Assembly (NCBI GenBank): GCA_018400515.1 | Contig: JAGYMR010000099.1 | Coordinates: forward strand, 1 to 9,321 | From: Tangfeifania sp. | GTDB lineage: Bacteria > Bacteroidota > Bacteroidia > Bacteroidales > Prolixibacteraceae | DNA length: 9,321 nucleotides | Reading direction: 5' to 3' | Part shown: piece after piece, positions 7,431 through 9,321 of the stretch | How the letters are laid out: every line of letters starts with the position of its first letter | How positions within the stretch are numbered: position 1 is the stretch's first letter | Notes under the pieces: model-generated | Told to the model about the DNA's origin: nothing | Seen by the model: only the letters and a program-made list of their open reading frames with translations | Database searches by the model: none | Program-made: the position numbers and the translations under genes

Positions 7431-7535
7431 TATCAACGGTTCTGAAAGGGAACCGCCGACATGCGGTGAACGTTTCATCCCTGAAATTTACAACGAGTTG
7501 ACGGGAAAAAACAAATCATTCCGTTAATTTTTTTT
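7431..7535 (+). ncRNA. Candidate small RNA or terminated leader with alternative hairpins
   Basis: CACCTTTG at 7423-7430 matches the -7 consensus at 7 of 8 positions. Downstream, CGGTTC (7437-7442) can pair with GAACCG (7450-7455), and ACCGC (7452-7456) can pair with GCGGT (7463-7467). The two stems share bases, so they are mutually exclusive. The stretch ends in a convincing terminator hairpin. Promoter-like box, structure and terminator within about 105 nt fit a small RNA. It does not match any RNA family I recognise, and no -33 element is clear. Confidence 0.3.
7496..7535 (+). terminator. Probable intrinsic terminator
   Basis: Positions 7496-7506 pair with 7519-7529 as an 11-bp stem including three G-T wobbles, centred on ACGGGA/TTCCGT, with a 12-nt A-rich loop. 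The 3' arm runs into eight consecutive T (7528-7535). It lies upstream of the cytochrome gene and downstream of no plus-strand protein gene, which implies an RNA transcript starting in the same intergenic region. Confidence 0.5.
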
Positions 7536-7542
7536 ATTCCAT

Positions 7543-7574
7543 GGTTCCCTTTCCCGGGTAACCTATTTCTTTTT
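7543..7574 (+). terminator. Second terminator-like hairpin
   Basis: GGTTCCC (7543-7549) pairs with GGG-T-AACC (7556-7563), with one bulged T and a 6-nt loop. A T-rich tail (TATTTCTTTTT) follows. Together with the hairpin just upstream it would form a tandem terminator; alone it is modest. Confidence 0.35.
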
Positions 7575-7578
7575 GAGA

Positions 7579-7636
7579 TCAGGGCGACCGGCAAAAAAAT
7601 TGAATCCCTCTAAATTAGCTATCAATGCGCCCCTGA
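7579..7636. repeat. Interrupted inverted repeat upstream of the cytochrome promoter
   Basis: TCAGGGCG (7579-7586) is mirrored by CGCCCCTGA (7628-7636), identical as an inverted repeat apart from one extra C, with 41 bp between the arms. It could be a regulator site pair or the base of a larger RNA fold. Chance cannot be excluded. Confidence 0.35.
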
Positions 7637-7645
7637 CTTAACAAA

Positions 7646-7679
7646 GCCGGGATAAATTATTATTTTTGGCCGGGATAAA
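7646..7679 (+). repeat. 11-bp direct repeat GCCGGGATAAA flanking the promoter
   Basis: GCCGGGATAAA occurs at 7646-7656 and again, identical, at 7669-7679, a 23-bp period close to two helical turns. The exact -7 box lies in the gap between the copies. This arrangement suits a dimeric regulator controlling the cytochrome gene. Confidence 0.5.
7661..7668 (+). promoter_or_regulatory. Putative -7 box of the cytochrome/SUMF1 gene
   Basis: TATTTTTG matches TAnnTTTG exactly. Transcription would start near 7675, leaving a leader of about 36 nt before ATG 7711. No clear -33 TTTG is seen about 20 bp upstream, which may mean that an activator is needed. The frame of the gene is open back to a TTG inside this box, an argument for the ATG at 7711 as the true start. 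Confidence 0.5.
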
Positions 7680-7710
7680 AAATCAACCCGAATTAATTAA
7701 ACCGAATATA

Positions 7711-9243
7711 ATGCTAAAAAAAACAGTTGCTTTTTTAAAAAAAAGATTGCTGCTTGTCCTCTTCATAGGATTTGCCCTTGGTCTGGCAGCAACCATCTAT
7801 TCCAACAAAATCATCGAATACACCTCCACCAACGAATCCTGTGAAATTTGCCACGTTCATCCCCATGTGTTTGATTCCTGGAAATTATCGACGCATTACG
7901 ACAATCCTTCCGGCATGCACATTGGCTGCGTGGAATGCCACCTCCCGCCCAAAGGGGAAGGTTATCTGAAGGAGAAGATCATTGCAGGAGCCCGGGATGT
8001 ATATGGTTTGGTTTTTAAGGACAGTGCGGATTATAACTGGGAGGAAAAATCGACCCTGGAATTTGCGAAGCGTCATGTTTTTAAATCGTCGTGTACCCAT
8101 TGCCACGAAAATTTGTTCCCACTGACGCTCACAAAGGAGGGGCAGGATGCGCATCTTTACTACACCCAGAACGAAGAGGAACTCCGGTGCATCAATTGCC
8201 ATTTGAACGTGGGGCATTACGATCCCAATGCCATTCATGCAGCAAATGTTGAATTCGGGAGTAAGGAAGCTCCACAAAAAGAGACTTTTCCCGCCCCGGC
8301 TGAAGTCAGGTCACTCGAAAATTATACCGAGACCATTCCCGGGACCACCATCGCTTTTAACATGAAAGCCATTCCCGGTGGCACGTTTAAACTGGGAAGT
8401 CCGGCAGAAGAGCAGTTTCGTGACCCCGATGAGGGACCACAGAAAGAGGTCAGGGTCAGTTCCTTTTTTATGGCAGAAACCGAGGTCACCTGGGATGAAT
8501 ACCTGGCATTTTACAATGCCACAGCCGCCGAGGGGAGGTCCACCGATACCGAGGGCTCCCGCACGGAAACCGATGTGGATGCCATCACCGGTCCCACCCC
8601 TCCGTACGGACAACCGGACCAAAACTGGGGACTGGGCGACCGACCGGCCATCACCATGACCCACCATGCGGCGGAGACCTATTGCAAATGGCTGTCGCAG
8701 GTTACCGGAAAAAAATACCGCCTGCCCACCGAAGCGGAATGGGAATATGCAGCCCGTGGAAATACACAGACGCCATACTTCTTTGAAGGGCAACCCAAAG
8801 ATTTCTCAGAAAAAGGATTCCTGGGGAGATTACTGGGCAAAGAGCGCACGCTCATTAACGATTACGTAATTTATGCCGGTAACAGCCAGGCAAAAACTGA
8901 AGATCCGGGACAGGTAAAGGCCAATCCTTACGGACTGAAAAACATGCTGGGGAATGCGGCAGAGTATTGTTCCGACTGGTATGCGAAAGATGCTTATGAA
9001 CAAATACCCGACGGAGCCCGGAATCCCGGGGGACCTGCCTCCGGCGAAGAGCATGTTTTCAGAGGTGGTTCATTCAAAAGTCCGGCAGGTGAAGTGCGTT
9101 GTGCCGAACGGGACTATACCAAAACCGAGGCATGGCTGAAAACAGACCCCCAGATGCCGAAAAGCAAATGGTGGTTATCCGACTGCAATTACATTAGTTT
9201 TAGAGTTGTTTGTGAATTTGATGAAAAAACCGGAAAAAAATAA
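7711..9243 (+). CDS. NapC/NrfH-type tetraheme cytochrome c fused to a SUMF1/FGE-fold domain
   Basis: The 510-residue protein has two modules. Residues 1-10 are basic; a single membrane helix spans about 12-30 as an uncleaved anchor with the rest periplasmic. Four CxxCH heme sites follow: CEICH (44-48), CVECH (73-77), CTHCH (128-132) and CINCH (160-164), with the family spacing element SxHYxNPSGMHIGC (60-73). NapC/NrfH proteins take electrons from quinol and pass them to periplasmic reductases. After a linker (about 180-215), a SUMF1/FGE-sulfatase domain runs to the end: IPGGTFKLGS (221-230), ETEVTWDEYLAF (256-267), YRLPTEAEWEYAARG (336-350), NMLGNAAEYCSDWY (411-424), FRGGSF (450-455) and ISFRVV (495-500). 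The cysteine pair needed by formylglycine-generating enzymes just after RGGSF is absent (KSPAGEVRC instead), so a structural or binding role is more likely. ATG 7711 is chosen because it gives the membrane anchor and lies below the promoter. Probably an operon with the Tat-signal gene 39 nt downstream. Confidence 0.92.
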   Translation: MLKKTVAFLKKRLLLVLFIGFALGLAATIYSNKIIEYTSTNESCEICHVHPHVFDSWKLSTHYDNPSGMHIGCVECHLPPKGEGYLKEKIIAGARDVYGLVFKDSADYNWEEKSTLEFAKRHVFKSSCTHCHENLFPLTLTKEGQDAHLYYTQNEEELRCINCHLNVGHYDPNAIHAANVEFGSKEAPQKETFPAPAEVRSLENYTETIPGTTIAFNMKAIPGGTFKLGSPAEEQFRDPDEGPQKEVRVSSFFMAETEVTWDEYLAFYNATAAEGRSTDTEGSRTETDVDAITGPTPPYGQPDQNWGLGDRPAITMTHHAAETYCKWLSQVTGKKYRLPTEAEWEYAARGNTQTPYFFEGQPKDFSEKGFLGRLLGKERTLINDYVIYAGNSQAKTEDPGQVKANPYGLKNMLGNAAEYCSDWYAKDAYEQIPDGARNPGGPASGEEHVFRGGSFKSPAGEVRCAERDYTKTEAWLKTDPQMPKSKWWLSDCNYISFRVVCEFDEKTGKK

Positions 9244-9282
9244 CTATTTTTAAAATCCTAAATCAACCAAAAACAATTGATT

Positions 9283-9321
9283 ATGAGTGAAAATAATTTT
9301 TCAAGACGTAAATTCTTAGCC
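9283..9321 (+). CDS. Start of a Tat-exported protein, partial (13 codons visible)
   Basis: The visible residues are MSENNFSRRKFLA. SRRKFLA fits the twin-arginine consensus (S/T-RR-x-F-L-K) at the expected distance from the start, so the product is probably exported folded, usually with a cofactor bound in the cytoplasm. It begins 39 nt after the cytochrome/SUMF1 stop codon on the same strand. The family cannot be determined from 13 residues; a cofactor-containing periplasmic oxidoreductase (for example Gfo/Idh/MocA-like or molybdopterin-dependent) is a guess from context. No Shine-Dalgarno sequence is seen. Confidence 0.75.
   Translation, partial: MSENNFSRRKFLA

Larger units (their letters stand above)
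7373..7710. other. Long non-coding region with stacked RNA-like and operator-like elements
   Basis: No credible gene is found in these 338 bp. In order, the region contains the comF upstream sequence, a CACCTTTG box near 7423-7430, two competing hairpins (7437-7467), a terminator-like hairpin with a T8 tract (7496-7535), a second terminator-like hairpin (7543-7574), an interrupted inverted repeat (7579-7636), and a direct repeat flanking an exact -7 promoter box (7646-7679). The cytochrome gene starts at 7711. Confidence 0.6.

Noticed and set aside
7711..7760. A8 homopolymers near the start of the cytochrome gene as a phase-variation switch
   Set aside because: Short A-runs from consecutive lysine codons are common in this AT-rich start and also occur at the beta-barrel gene start. 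The frame is intact and nothing indicates programmed slippage.
8311..8793. Minus-strand open frame of 160 codons in the SUMF1 region
   Set aside because: It is a shadow of the cytochrome/SUMF1 gene with no recognisable motif; the plus-strand frame has strong domain signatures.
1..9321. tRNA or rRNA genes, CRISPR arrays, insertion sequences or transposases
   Set aside because: No clover-leaf or rRNA-like stretch, no regularly spaced repeat array, and no transposase motif or terminal inverted repeats with target duplications were seen in reading the window.

Overview
The window looks like a chromosomal segment from a member of the Bacteroidota, probably in the Bacteroidales/Marinilabiliales range. 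Several things point there: a GT117 (DUF2723) polytopic glycosyltransferase, a NimA-like flavoprotein beginning MRTIFIED, a DnaG whose homologous start is MIDQATIER, a small OMP_b-brl_2 outer-membrane barrel, and TAnnTTTG-type -7 promoter boxes with poor Shine-Dalgarno sequences. The genus cannot be fixed from the sequence alone.

Left part (1-4232), all on the minus strand: dnaG (primase) is followed 6 nt later by a pyridoxamine-phosphate-oxidase/NimA-like flavoprotein gene, then by a GT117 membrane glycosyltransferase whose 3' end lies outside the window. A weak terminator and an exact -7 box between the last two suggest the glycosyltransferase has its own promoter. Long open frames on the plus strand of this region are shadows of these genes.

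Centre (4233-6670): a divergent intergenic region separates dnaG from a plus-strand pair, a CobB/SIRT5-like Sir2 deacylase without the zinc-binding cysteines and a small secreted outer-membrane beta-barrel. After a 208-bp spacer comes ubiX (flavin prenyltransferase). It converges on comF (minus strand), a zinc-ribbon plus phosphoribosyltransferase-fold protein.

Right part (7373-9321): a 338-bp non-coding stretch holds the most unusual signals. These are two mutually exclusive hairpins followed by a strong terminator-like hairpin with a T8 tract (a candidate small RNA or attenuated leader), a second terminator-like hairpin, a long interrupted inverted repeat, and an 11-bp direct repeat flanking an exact -7 promoter box. 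This leads into a gene encoding a membrane-anchored NapC/NrfH-type tetraheme cytochrome c fused to a SUMF1/FGE-fold domain that lacks the catalytic cysteine pair. The next gene, of which only 13 codons are visible, starts with a twin-arginine export signal. The last two probably form a periplasmic quinol-linked redox module, and its enzymatic partner lies mostly outside the window. This is the best candidate for a poorly described system here.
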